Origin: an uncultured Pirellulaceae bacterium
GTDB taxonomy: Bacteria; Planctomycetota; Planctomycetia; Pirellulales; Pirellulaceae
DNA: 64,000 nt
Assembly: GCA_905480545.1 (NCBI GenBank)
Contig: CAJQQR010000078.1
Location: 25,985-89,984, forward strand
Reading direction: 5' to 3'
Of the stretch, positions 48,812 through 57,980 are shown piece after piece. Positions within the stretch are counted from its first letter, which is position 1, and each line of letters opens with the position of its first letter. A program made the position numbers and the translations under genes. The notes below the pieces were generated by a model, which ran no database searches, had not been told where the DNA came from, and saw only the letters and a list, made by a program, of their open reading frames with translations.

Positions 48812-49465
48812 ATGATCTCGCAGAAAAGTATCGGACAATTTACCAGTCGTTTAATGGTTGGTTTTCTGGTGTTGTCTTGTGCCGTTTTGCTGATTGCCGG
48901 TTGCAAGAATTCAAAGACGGAAAATCCGGAAGAGCAAGTCTCTGCCGTGGAGGAAGCCGCAGAGTCGACAAACGGCGACGCGGCCGACACGGATCCCAAA
49001 AAATCGGTGATGGATCATGCAAGCGATTTGCTGGAGCAAGCCAAAGACGTAAGCACCAATACGACCAATTCGGCATCCGAGTGGGCCCAAGGTGTTTATC
49101 AAACGTCATTGGAGGCCGCTGGTGCAACAACGAAAAAGATGAACGATTCGCTGAAGAGTTTGTATCAAAAAGCGGTTGAATCTGGTTCGACGACTGCCAC
49201 GAGCACAAGGGCTTGGGTCGAAGAAGACATTAGCAAAATGGGAGCGTGGGTTTACACATCACGAGCCGTTTCGACGGAAGAAGATCCGCTCGCAACCGTC
49301 GCCATGCTAAACAAAATGGGCCGCGAAAAATGGGAATGCTTTTGGGTCGATAAACAGGGTACGGCGACGACGCTGTATTTCAAAAAATCACCGCGCAGCT
49401 ACATCAGTAGTATTCCGTTTAAGGACCTTGTCAGGATGTTCCCCGGCTTGGGAAGTGAGAATTAG
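48812..49465 (+). CDS. Lipoprotein of unknown function, linked to the AOR gene
   Basis: A 217-residue protein with a signal peptide and lipobox LIAGC (about residue 31), an acidic Ala/Glu-rich linker, amphipathic helices (about 70-130) and a C-terminal globular part with MLNKMGREKWECFWVDKQG and LYFKKSPRSYI. The C-terminal part looks like a small alpha/beta domain but I do not recognise it. A ribosome site AGGA lies 8 bases before the ATG. Co-transcription with the AOR gene is likely, although one is cytoplasmic and one is exported. Confidence 0.65.
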   Translation: MISQKSIGQFTSRLMVGFLVLSCAVLLIAGCKNSKTENPEEQVSAVEEAAESTNGDAADTDPKKSVMDHASDLLEQAKDVSTNTTNSASEWAQGVYQTSLEAAGATTKKMNDSLKSLYQKAVESGSTTATSTRAWVEEDISKMGAWVYTSRAVSTEEDPLATVAMLNKMGREKWECFWVDKQGTATTLYFKKSPRSYISSIPFKDLVRMFPGLGSEN

Positions 49466-49550
49466 AGCCTGTCAGTCAATACAAAGTTAGCATCCCCCGC
49501 TCCGACGGCGATAAACCAAGCGATGAAAAAAATCGGACCGCAGGGACCCA

Positions 49551-49578
49551 TGACCTTTTTCCCGTGACCTTTTTCCCG
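49551..49578. repeat. 14-bp perfect tandem repeat, intergenic
   Basis: TGACCTTTTTCCCG occurs twice in tandem in the region between the AOR-linked lipoprotein gene and larE. No coding role. Confidence 0.85.
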
Positions 49579-49711
49579 TGGTTTTTGGACACGCGGAAGT
49601 AATGCTCGGAGGTGATGCACGGGTCCCGCTAACGATCTCAACCAAATTTAATTTGTCGACTTGGCCTGTTGCATCGTAAATCTATTCTGTTCGCACAATA
49701 CCGTAAAATTT

Positions 49712-50587
49712 TTATGTCGCATCGATTTGGACCAGCGGAAGGCCAACATTCATGCTGCCCGATCGAAATCCTTCAAGATCAAGAGTGACGTGCCGGAAAC
49801 CGATTTTTTTAAGAGTTGACGTCAGTTCCTTTCGGAGTTCACCATCCAACATCTTTCGTAGATCATGCTCAGGCAACTCAACTTTGGCCAAATCTCCGGC
49901 ATGATACCGAACTCGCATTTCGATAAAGCCTTTTTCCAACAACCAGTCTTCTGCGGCTTCAATCATTTGCAATTTCGCGGGCTCGACCGATTCGTTGTAC
50001 GCAATGCGACTGGCGAGGCATGGCGATGCAGGCTTATTCCAAACTGGAAGTTCCCAATGCCTTGCGATATCGCGAACATCAGATTTGGTGAACTTACAAT
50101 CGGCCAGCGGACTGCGAACCGTAAATTGTTCAGCAGCTTCAAGCCCTGGGCGATAGTCGGAAAAATCGTCTAAATTTGTTCCGTTGAGAATGGTTTCGAA
50201 ATCAGACGTTTCGGCAAATACTCGCAAGTTCCTGTAAAGTTCTGTTTTACAATGAAAACATCTTCGACCGTCATTGGCGACATATTCCGGATTTTCGATT
50301 TCGTTGGTATGAACACATCGCAATTCCATTCCGATTTTCGCGGCACCTTTTTCGGCGATCTTCAGCTCACGGCGTGCCAAGCTCGGACTGATGGCGATGA
50401 CCGCAATTGCTTTTTCAGCACCCAATGCCTTGAATGCCGCCTGCGCCACAACGCAGCTATCTACGCCGCCGGAATACGCCACAATCACGGAGTTGAACTT
50501 CGATATTCGCTCTACCAGCTTGTCTGCATTCTCGATAACGCAATCATTCTGCGATTTATCAGAGGAGGGATTGATGTCGTCGTTCAA
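49712..50587 (-). CDS. larE: LarE-like pyridinium dicarboxylate mononucleotide sulfurtransferase
   Basis: A 291-residue PP-loop protein with SGGVDS at 39-44. LarE adds sulfur to make the nickel-pincer nucleotide cofactor of lactate racemase and related LarA proteins. Three cysteines are in place: C110 and C113 (RRCFHC) and C190 (SPCLASR). In LarE proteins with three Cys, these are thought to hold a [4Fe-4S] cluster, whereas the Lactobacillus form uses one sacrificial Cys. The start is TTG. LarA, LarB and LarC are not in the window. Confidence 0.85.
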   Translation of the reverse strand: MNDDINPSSDKSQNDCVIENADKLVERISKFNSVIVAYSGGVDSCVVAQAAFKALGAEKAIAVIAISPSLARRELKIAEKGAAKIGMELRCVHTNEIENPEYVANDGRRCFHCKTELYRNLRVFAETSDFETILNGTNLDDFSDYRPGLEAAEQFTVRSPLADCKFTKSDVRDIARHWELPVWNKPASPCLASRIAYNESVEPAKLQMIEAAEDWLLEKGFIEMRVRYHAGDLAKVELPEHDLRKMLDGELRKELTSTLKKIGFRHVTLDLEGFRSGSMNVGLPLVQIDAT

Positions 50588-50866
50588 GGCGATTGCCGAG
50601 TATTTCGGGGAAGAAGTCGTTTAGCAGCATTGTAACAGGCTAACTCATCCACTTTCCCCGAAAAAGAACGGTCCGCCTTAAGCTTTTTGGTAATTGCCCA
50701 AAAATGGAATCTGGATCATGATGACGATCCGGTTTGATTTTTCAACCGACAGCAAAACACGGTTGAATCGATTGATCGTTGAGCTGTTTAACATGACTGC
50801 GTCAATCAACGCAGTCTCATTTCCACTCTCATCCAACGGCCTCAAAGCCACAGAAACAATCCCTGA

Positions 50867-51532
50867 ATGTCAGAATCGCAATCACTCGCTGAAGCCCTCA
50901 AAAAATTTGAAATCCACGAAAAGTATGATTTAAAGCTGGATGAAACAAAGATCGCTTTGCTCTCCGATTATTGTGGGATGTTGTGGGAATGGAATGAGCG
51001 GATGAACCTGACACGCCATACGACGTTCGACAAGTTCGTCTCTCGTGATTTGGTCGACACACTTGAACTCGCCAAGTTACTGGAAGAAGGCGAAACGGTC
51101 ATGGATGTCGGAACCGGTGGGGGCGTGCCTGGGGTCCCGCTGGCGATCATTCGCCCCGATTTGACAATCGCCCTCGGCGAGTCAGTGGTCAAAAAAGCGC
51201 GGGCCGTACAAGGAATTGTCGTCGAATTAGGTTTGGAAATTACGTTCTTTGAAGGCCGAGCTGAAGCAGCACTGCAAGATTATGGATTCGACACGCTTTT
51301 TTGCCGAGCCGTAGGCCCACTTTGGAAAATCTTGTTTTGGTTTCAACACGATTGGAATGCCATCGGAAGGATCTTGGCGATCAAAGGCCCAAGTTGGGCG
51401 GATGAACGCCATGAAGCCCGCGAAAAAGGATTGCTTCGTGATTTAGATCTTCGCAAGGTTTCGTCGTATCCGATGGCTGGTACCGAATCCGAAAGCGTCA
51501 TCCTGAGTTTGACGCCCAAGACCGCAAAATAA
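50867..51532 (+). CDS. rsmG: 16S rRNA (guanine527-N7)-methyltransferase RsmG
   Basis: A 221-residue GidB-family enzyme. Markers are LWEWNERMNLTRHT, the SAM loop VMDVGTGGGVPGVPLAI and the CRAVGPLWKIL segment. Its usual neighbours mnmG and parA/parB are absent. The 279 bases upstream hold its promoter and no other gene. Confidence 0.93.
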   Translation: MSESQSLAEALKKFEIHEKYDLKLDETKIALLSDYCGMLWEWNERMNLTRHTTFDKFVSRDLVDTLELAKLLEEGETVMDVGTGGGVPGVPLAIIRPDLTIALGESVVKKARAVQGIVVELGLEITFFEGRAEAALQDYGFDTLFCRAVGPLWKILFWFQHDWNAIGRILAIKGPSWADERHEAREKGLLRDLDLRKVSSYPMAGTESESVILSLTPKTAK

Positions 51533-51676
51533 CTGAGATTGAACAGCTTGGTTGGTTCCGTCAAAATTCGGGTTGAATTGGAATCCCATGTTCCTGTGAA
51601 ACAACTCACAATCACTCAAGCGTAACCTTCAATTAGCAAGCCTTAACGATACGACGTTCATGCAAACGGATTTGCA

Positions 51677-53509
51677 ATGCCTCATGATCAAATCGAAACG
51701 GAAAGCAGTTCGACTTCGGACGACGTTGCCGTTGAGAGTCACAAAATCGAATCTGTCCGCCCGAATTTCGAAAACGGTCTGAATCCGACTCGTTCAAAAG
51801 CATGGGTTTATTATGTTTTGTTGGGCAGCATCCTATTGTTTGGTTGCTACGCGCAATGGCTCAACGGAATCGTTTATCAGAACCGTGTTCCATTCTTCGA
51901 TTCGATGGCGTATTACGATCGACTGTTTGATGTCATGTCAATTCGCCAACAAGAGGGTCTTGGACCGGCGATAAAAAACGCGACAGTCACGAGCTCGACA
52001 ATTTGTTGGCCGTACTTAATGGCGCTCCCATTGTCCTATTTTTCAGGGCCATCCCGCGCCATTGGGGTTTGGATTGAAATCTTTTATCTGGCAGTGTTCA
52101 TTTTCTCGTTCGCTTACTTTCTCGATCAATATCGAAGACTAAGCGGAAAAGCCATTTTAGTTTCGATGGTCCCGATCTTCTTGATGTCTGCCTTGTATCG
52201 ATACAGCGCAGGAATTTCGGACTTAAGAGTCGACTTGCCGATGGCATTTATGTACGGCTCAGTCGCATGTTGGTTGCTGGTCGGATGTTGGCGAGAACGG
52301 ATTTCAGATTTTGTCATCGTTGGGATCTTGATGGGGATCGCATGCCTGTCTCGCGGCATCGCGCCGGTTTATCTGGTGACTGGATTCCTTCCACTGGTGA
52401 TCCTGCGATTCCTGCAGGTTTCTGAAAAGAAACAATTTCTGCTGAATATCATTTTGGCAATCGCGGTCACCGTCTTAATTGCGGGTTGGTTTTATTATCT
52501 TCAGCACAAGTATTTGTATTACTACTATTTTCAATGGAATACCGACGCCAATGCGAAGGTCACATTTTCAAGATCAATGCGACACGTTTTGTCCGCCGCC
52601 AAAAGTATCGGACCGTTTGTTGCTGTTTACTTCTTATCACTTTATGTCGTCTCTCGTTCAATTCTTTCACCAACAACCCACGCCGGAACCACCCATAACA
52701 AACCGTTTAAAAAGTCGACCGAACAGCGCACCTGTGTAATCGATCCGGGGACGAAATCGCCTGCGGTTTTTTATTGGCTGCTTTGGATCGGCGTTGCACC
52801 TCTCCTGCTCTTGATTGCAAAACGAGCAGCGGTGAATCCATTTGTCAGCTTGCCGGCATCCATTGGACTGATGCTGTTTTGGATCAACTCTCAACAGTCC
52901 CGTATCCAATTGCTATCGGCGCAACGAGCCATGCGAGTCGGTTATACCAGCTGTATTTGTCTCATATTGGTAATGTCATACGGATATGTTGAACATCGCA
53001 AAAGCACCGCGCCAAACGCTGTAGCAGCTCAACAGCAAATTATTCATTTGATGAGAGATGATGCAAAAGCGGACTCGAAGACATCGCTTGCATTTGCCAA
53101 TGCGGTGCTTACCGACATCTGCGACGCAAGCATCCGTAGCAGCCTGCAATATGAAATGCATGGCAAATACGTTTCGAGATCCCAAATCCAATGCGAGGGT
53201 GTAACCTATCAAACAAGCAACTTATTTATGCTTCCGGCACAAGTCGAATGGGATAAAATCCCGGGCAAGACGATCGAAGACAAAATTTCGTTTCTGTTTC
53301 AAAGAGATAAAAACGAAATCGACTATCTAATCTTTCCCACAATCGAATCCATCCCCAAAATTCAAACTTATTATCCCGCGAGTCTAACGTCAAATTACTC
53401 TCCGGAAATCATCCAACAGGCTTTCGCAGCTAACTTCTTGAAACCCATCTCCGAACCGATTGTTGTCAGAGCAGGCATCGAGTTAGTTGTCTATAAAATT
53501 ATTCGATAG
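51677..53509 (+). CDS. GT-C-type membrane glycosyltransferase (GT39/ArnT-like)
   Basis: A 610-residue protein with a first span near residue 40, then a conserved acidic loop (FFDSMAYYDRLF) and a run of about ten more spans to residue 440, followed by a soluble C-terminal domain of about 150 residues. This is the layout of dolichyl-phosphate-mannose-type GT-C enzymes, in which an acidic residue in the first loop acts in catalysis with polyprenyl-phosphate sugars. Acceptor and sugar are unknown. It is convergent with the DinB-family gene. Confidence 0.7.
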   Translation: MPHDQIETESSSTSDDVAVESHKIESVRPNFENGLNPTRSKAWVYYVLLGSILLFGCYAQWLNGIVYQNRVPFFDSMAYYDRLFDVMSIRQQEGLGPAIKNATVTSSTICWPYLMALPLSYFSGPSRAIGVWIEIFYLAVFIFSFAYFLDQYRRLSGKAILVSMVPIFLMSALYRYSAGISDLRVDLPMAFMYGSVACWLLVGCWRERISDFVIVGILMGIACLSRGIAPVYLVTGFLPLVILRFLQVSEKKQFLLNIILAIAVTVLIAGWFYYLQHKYLYYYYFQWNTDANAKVTFSRSMRHVLSAAKSIGPFVAVYFLSLYVVSRSILSPTTHAGTTHNKPFKKSTEQRTCVIDPGTKSPAVFYWLLWIGVAPLLLLIAKRAAVNPFVSLPASIGLMLFWINSQQSRIQLLSAQRAMRVGYTSCICLILVMSYGYVEHRKSTAPNAVAAQQQIIHLMRDDAKADSKTSLAFANAVLTDICDASIRSSLQYEMHGKYVSRSQIQCEGVTYQTSNLFMLPAQVEWDKIPGKTIEDKISFLFQRDKNEIDYLIFPTIESIPKIQTYYPASLTSNYSPEIIQQAFAANFLKPISEPIVVRAGIELVVYKIIR

Positions 53510-53523
53510 ACGGGTTTCGGATT

Positions 53524-54057
53524 CTAATTTTTCCAACCGTGATGATTCCTTACCCATTCGATTTGTGCAAGATGATGGTCCGAGTGCCAAACGTAGCTAG
53601 GTAATGCCTGAGCTAACGTAACAGCTTTTCCCAATTCCGGATGAAAAAACGCAAGATCAAATTGTTCGTCGGAAAGTAATCGCAACATTCCAGCCCAGCG
53701 TTGGTGAACGCCTTCCAGGATCGTCAACGAACTAGCGACGGGCAATTTTTTTGCATCCAATAGCTGCGACCACCGCGACTCGTCATACGCTTTAATTTCC
53801 GGTGTCGATTCAGTTAACGCCCATTTGAATCTGACGTAGCAATTCATATGGCTATCAGCCAGATGATGAATGATTTGGCGAATCGTCCAGTTTCGGTACT
53901 TCGTATCCAGTTGAGAATCGCCCATACCCGAAACTTGCTCACTCGCACGTGACGGGACGCTTTCTAACTTTTCAATCAGTTCATGCTTTAGACCGTTCGT
54001 CAGCCTTTTGGGACAGACGTATTCGCCAGCTGGATTTTGCGGTGGTTGCTCGATCAT
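53524..54057 (-). CDS. DinB-superfamily protein, YfiT/bacillithiol-transferase-like
   Basis: A 177-residue four-helix protein. The NWTIRQIIHHLADSH and YVWHSDHHLAQIEWVR segments match YfiT. The metal-binding His residues H65, H158 and H162 have the spacing of the three His ligands in Bacillus YfiT. Members are metal-dependent hydrolases or thiol S-transferases. No thiol biosynthesis genes are near. Its length matches the family. Confidence 0.85.
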   Translation of the reverse strand: MIEQPPQNPAGEYVCPKRLTNGLKHELIEKLESVPSRASEQVSGMGDSQLDTKYRNWTIRQIIHHLADSHMNCYVRFKWALTESTPEIKAYDESRWSQLLDAKKLPVASSLTILEGVHQRWAGMLRLLSDEQFDLAFFHPELGKAVTLAQALPSYVWHSDHHLAQIEWVRNHHGWKN

Positions 54058-54144
54058 ATTTGAGGAGAGGAATTAAGATCCATCGTGAAAGAGTTGCTAA
54101 ATCACGAGATCAAGCAAGGCTTCGGGAAAAAACGCATACCAACA

Positions 54145-54468
54145 CTATTCACCCATAGCTCCAAGTGTGCTTAACAACTCGCCCATTTCACCGGCGGCGT
54201 GCATCTCGTTTTGCCGACGAGCCTCCTCGATTCCAACCCGAAGCACTTCTCGGGATTCATTGATTTTTTCATTTTCGGCGTAGTATTGTGCGAACATCAA
54301 ATACGCGGGAACGTGGGGAGGCTGGTCATTAATCAGCCCCTGAAACAAATGAGTGCATTTTTCGCTCTCGCCTTGCTTGCGTAATTCCATCGCGAGGCTG
54401 TACCTCAAAAATTGATCTTCTGGTGTATCAGCAAGCATCTCTTCGATTCGTTCAATTCGATTGGGCAT
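54145..54468 (-). CDS. Small TPR-like protein
   Basis: A 107-residue helical protein with two TPR-like units (LRYSLAMELRKQGESEKCTHLFQ and AYLMFAQYYAENEKINESREVL, the latter within residues 54-78). It lacks a signal peptide and probably binds a partner protein. It lies between the DinB-family gene and the SelD-fusion gene, all on the minus strand, and could share their transcript. Confidence 0.7.
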   Translation of the reverse strand: MPNRIERIEEMLADTPEDQFLRYSLAMELRKQGESEKCTHLFQGLINDQPPHVPAYLMFAQYYAENEKINESREVLRVGIEEARRQNEMHAAGEMGELLSTLGAMGE

Positions 54469-54513
54469 CGGTTCTTTTCCTTTTGTGATTTTTAAGGGTA
54501 ACAGCCGCGGAAA

Positions 54514-54555
54514 GTTAAATAAGAAAAGCTAAATAAGGCATGCTAAATAATCCGA
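54514..54555. repeat. 14-nt degenerate repeat at a gene end
   Basis: Three units with the core (G/C)TTAAATAA or GCTAAATAA lie at a 14-base step around the stop codon of the SelD-fusion gene. The copies differ at a few bases. Confidence 0.55.
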
Positions 54556-56741
54556 AGTCGCGAACGACCACTGGTCGCTGGCGGGGAAACGCTCCCAACA
54601 ATCGCCGCCGCACCCAGACCGCTTTGATGAACTTGTCTTAACACATCGGCCGATTTTTCTTTTGAAACACCCAGCAATACACCCCCGCAGGTCTGAGGAT
54701 CAAACATCGCGGCGTAATACGGCGACGCACGATGACTTTCTGAGGCATCAACATAAATTTCCGAATCCCGGTTTGCAGGGGCAAGTGTGCTTTCAAAACC
54801 TTTATCAAAAATCTTTTCTGCGCCAACGATGAGCGGCACCGACGCCAAGTTAATTTCTGCCGATTGATTGCTGGCTTTCAACATTTCCAACAAGTGCCCG
54901 GCGAATCCAAAGCCGGTCACGTCGGTCATCGCACTGACTTTGTTTTCTCGACCGATTTCCGCTGCCGTTTGATTGCTGGCGAGCATCGTTTCAATCAGGT
55001 CGCTGTAGGTTTCTGCGGGGCACGCAGCCTGCATATGAGCGGCAAGGATCGCACCGGAACCAAGTGGTTTTGTCAAAATCAGCTGGTCGCCATCCTGCAA
55101 TTCACCTTTGGTAAAATTCGCTTCAACATCGATGGGTTCTGCCACAATCGTGTAGCCAACTGTTAATTGTGGGCCTTCAATTGTGTGCCCGCCAACCAGC
55201 GAGGTTCCTGATTTTTTAAACTCATGAAGGCTTCCTGAAAGAATCTGGAACATCAGTTCCTCTTGATTTTCCGCTCGACCATAGGGCAGGGTGATGATCG
55301 CCAAAGCGGCAGTCGGCTTCGAGCCCATGACAAAAGTATCGCTCAGTGCGTTTAACGCGCCCACTCGCCCAACTAAATACGGATCGTCCAACGGAGCTGC
55401 AAAAAAATCTGTCGTTACAATCGCCGGTTTCCCGTTTGTGCTGACCATGGCACAGTCATCAGGGTTATCAAGTCCGATCAAAACTTCGGGAGCCTGAGGA
55501 ATATCCAGCTTCGCCAAGACTCGCGACAGGATCGAGCCACCAATTTTCCCGCCACAACCAAGACACCGCATTTCCGGTTCATCGTCTTCTGAACCCATCG
55601 TCATCATCAATGGTTTGTACTCTTGGTACTTTTCCATGAATTTCACATCGATACGATCCTTCAGTTTCCAGCCCCATCCGGCCCAGAAGCTAAAACTCTT
55701 GTATTCAACAATCGCTTTCCTGTCACCCGTATTCAAGAGCTTTAGGAAGTTCTGTTGCGGTTTGTAATACTCCAGCGATTCACCGTTTAACTTTCGATGG
55801 ATATTGCGCCACAAAACCGGGCCTTGTCGAACGGCGTACACACCCGCTTTTCGTGTCGGCTTCTCCGCCAATGTTCCGGAATCGCCAACAGCAAAGACGT
55901 CATCGCAGTCAACCGATTGCAGCGTAGGTTTGGTAAGAAGAAAACCGTGGTCGTCTTTGGAAAGAGGAACCTGGTTCAATATTTCTGGTGCGATTGCACT
56001 GGTCGCCCAAAGCACCAAATCAAACTCTCTTTTGGTTCCGTCCGCAAAAAGGAGTTCACCATCGTTTACGATTTCGACACGCTGACCCGTAATGATGTTT
56101 GTTCCCTTGGAATCAAACGCAGAGCGAATCTTTTTTTCCGTCGATTCTAGAACTCCTCGGGCTAAACGATCCGACGAGTTGACCACGCCAAGTTCAAAGT
56201 TATGAAAGCCCTGGGCCTGCAAGTAATTCGGCAGGCAGAATCCAATTTCAATGCCGCCTACGCCGCCTCCAACCACAAATACCCTTAATTTCTTCTCCTT
56301 GGAATGCTGTCTCAACGATGCGTTTAACCGGCTAAGAAACGATTGCATCGGTTTGATGGCAACGATTCTGGTTGAATCGACCTTGATCGCGGATTTATTG
56401 GGTCTCGATCCGATCCCAATCGACAGAATATCAAACGAGAGTGGCGGTCGGTCCTCAAAATGCACCAACTGTTCCGACGGATCGACGGACTTCACGCTGT
56501 GAGTAATCAACTTCGCGCCGACAGAAGAAGTAAACCGAACCAAATCGATTTCCATTTTCGATTGCGGATAATTGCCGGCCAAAACGCCCGGTAGCATCCC
56601 CGAATAAGCAGAAATCAAATTGTCGGAGATGCAAACCAGTTCAGTCCGCGGGATCGGATTCATTCGCCACATTTTTGCGACGTGTGAGTTCGTGTGTCCG
56701 ACGCCGAGTAACACAATTCGTTTTTTTGGCAGTTTTTTCAT
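54543..56741 (-). CDS. selD: Fusion of an NADH-dehydrogenase-like flavoprotein with selenide, water dikinase (SelD)
   Basis: A 732-residue two-domain protein. Residues 1-380 are a pyridine-nucleotide-disulfide oxidoreductase of the Ndh type, with FAD motif VLLGVGHTNSH, NAD motif VFVVGGGVGGIEIG (near 155-167) and DDVFAVGDSG (near 280-288). Residues 391-732 are SelD, which makes selenophosphate from selenide and ATP: the active site reads C396-G-G-K399, so the catalytic Cys and Lys of E. coli C17/K20 are kept while the second Cys is Gly; NPDDCAMV and DVTGFGFAGHL follow. Such fusions are known in some bacteria. Users of selenophosphate (SelA or the tRNA 2-selenouridine synthase) are not in the window. 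Confidence 0.92.
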   Translation of the reverse strand: MKKLPKKRIVLLGVGHTNSHVAKMWRMNPIPRTELVCISDNLISAYSGMLPGVLAGNYPQSKMEIDLVRFTSSVGAKLITHSVKSVDPSEQLVHFEDRPPLSFDILSIGIGSRPNKSAIKVDSTRIVAIKPMQSFLSRLNASLRQHSKEKKLRVFVVGGGVGGIEIGFCLPNYLQAQGFHNFELGVVNSSDRLARGVLESTEKKIRSAFDSKGTNIITGQRVEIVNDGELLFADGTKREFDLVLWATSAIAPEILNQVPLSKDDHGFLLTKPTLQSVDCDDVFAVGDSGTLAEKPTRKAGVYAVRQGPVLWRNIHRKLNGESLEYYKPQQNFLKLLNTGDRKAIVEYKSFSFWAGWGWKLKDRIDVKFMEKYQEYKPLMMTMGSEDDEPEMRCLGCGGKIGGSILSRVLAKLDIPQAPEVLIGLDNPDDCAMVSTNGKPAIVTTDFFAAPLDDPYLVGRVGALNALSDTFVMGSKPTAALAIITLPYGRAENQEELMFQILSGSLHEFKKSGTSLVGGHTIEGPQLTVGYTIVAEPIDVEANFTKGELQDGDQLILTKPLGSGAILAAHMQAACPAETYSDLIETMLASNQTAAEIGRENKVSAMTDVTGFGFAGHLLEMLKASNQSAEINLASVPLIVGAEKIFDKGFESTLAPANRDSEIYVDASESHRASPYYAAMFDPQTCGGVLLGVSKEKSADVLRQVHQSGLGAAAIVGSVSPPATSGRSRLRII

Positions 56742-57027
56742 TGAATTTGGATCGAATCATCAGCGAAACCGGTCAAAATTTGGCAAACGATCTCTGTGGT
56801 TTTGATTTAAATCTTGATGTTGGAAAACGTATCAGTGATACTGCGGCGAAAAGGCAGCTGATGCCGGTTTGGCTAAACAACCCTCCAAACCCCTTACTCA
56901 TCCCATTTTTTACGGCGTATGAAAACCTGATTTCATCCATCAGTCATGAGTACATCATTGAATTGTGCCGTAACGCTAGTAAAACGACCATGATGGATAG
57001 ACCAAACATTTTAGGATCAGACATCCA

Positions 57028-57915
57028 ATGAATCGACCGAGCCAATTAAAAGAAAAGCTTACCAAGTGCTTGATCGTTGCGTTCGTTGCCGCACTGATGC
57101 TATTTCCCCACATCCTCAACCCACTGTCAGCACAAGACTATTCCGTTGCCAAATCACGAAAATGGCACGATCTTGCGGGCAATGAAATCACCGCGCGACT
57201 GGCTCGCTATAAAAACGGTGTTGTTTACCTGCGACAGTCATCTGGCCGAATCTTTAAACCGCACCCCAGTCAATTGTCTAAACCAGACGTTGATTACCTT
57301 GTTACGTTTTTTCGAAATCAGAAACAAGATACGCTCGCAGACGAAATCGAATCAGCTGTCCAGTCGGGTGGTTACGCAGCCGGTTCAACCTCCGACGGTG
57401 AGGAAGGCCGAAATGATGCCAAGGGCATGTTTGACGAAGGGACCGGTGTTAGTGGCGATGTCGGCTCTGACCCATCGATGTTCGAAGGAGGTGCCGGTGG
57501 ATTTGGACTTGATTCAATGGAGAGCGAATCATCCCCGGACAAATCACGTTCACAACGGGACGAATCAGAAATGATGGCAGACTCAGGTAAAATGGAAGAT
57601 CAAACCGGCAGCCCTCAGCCTGGGTCAAATCCGTATTCGGACCCTGAGGAAATGGACGATGGGAGTCAAACTATTGGTGCTGAAGTGAATATCGAAAACC
57701 AACCTTCAACATCCGGCTACAAGCCACCGGTCATCCTCGACAAAAAAGAAGACGCTTCAGTGGTCGCTGCGGCAGAAAAAGCTGAAAGCCGAAGCGGACA
57801 AATCGCCTTGCTAATTGGCATTGGCGTTGTTGTTTTTCTGATCATGATTCTGATTGCCATGTTGGCGATGTTGTTGGCAAAGGGAAAACGGAAAAAGAAA
57901 GGCTTTTATTCGTAA
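57028..57915 (+). CDS. SHD1-domain secreted protein with a C-terminal membrane helix
   Basis: A 295-residue protein with a signal peptide (cleavage after LSAQ, about residue 35), one SHD1 domain at about 44-92 (RKWHDLAGNEITARL...VYLRQSSGRIFKPHPSQLSKPDVDYL), a long acidic, Gly/Ser/Asp-rich linker (about 110-250) and a C-terminal transmembrane helix (about 258-284) with a basic end. SHD1 domains are abundant in planctomycetes, usually on exported proteins; in yeast Sla1 the domain binds a sorting motif. The topology places the SHD1 domain outside the inner membrane. Confidence 0.85.
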   Translation: MNRPSQLKEKLTKCLIVAFVAALMLFPHILNPLSAQDYSVAKSRKWHDLAGNEITARLARYKNGVVYLRQSSGRIFKPHPSQLSKPDVDYLVTFFRNQKQDTLADEIESAVQSGGYAAGSTSDGEEGRNDAKGMFDEGTGVSGDVGSDPSMFEGGAGGFGLDSMESESSPDKSRSQRDESEMMADSGKMEDQTGSPQPGSNPYSDPEEMDDGSQTIGAEVNIENQPSTSGYKPPVILDKKEDASVVAAAEKAESRSGQIALLIGIGVVVFLIMILIAMLAMLLAKGKRKKKGFYS

Positions 57916-57942
57916 GAGCGACTACTTATTCGAATCATCGGC

Positions 57943-57980
57943 TTTTTCAAATGTCTTAGCGTTTTTCAAATGTCTTAGCG
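57943..57980. repeat. 19-bp tandem duplication changing a C-terminus
   Basis: TTTTTCAAATGTCTTAGCG occurs at 57943-57961 and 57962-57980. It contains the TAA of the DUF1499 gene. Removing one copy would extend the frame from FEK to ADDSNK and a TAG. Confidence 0.85.
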
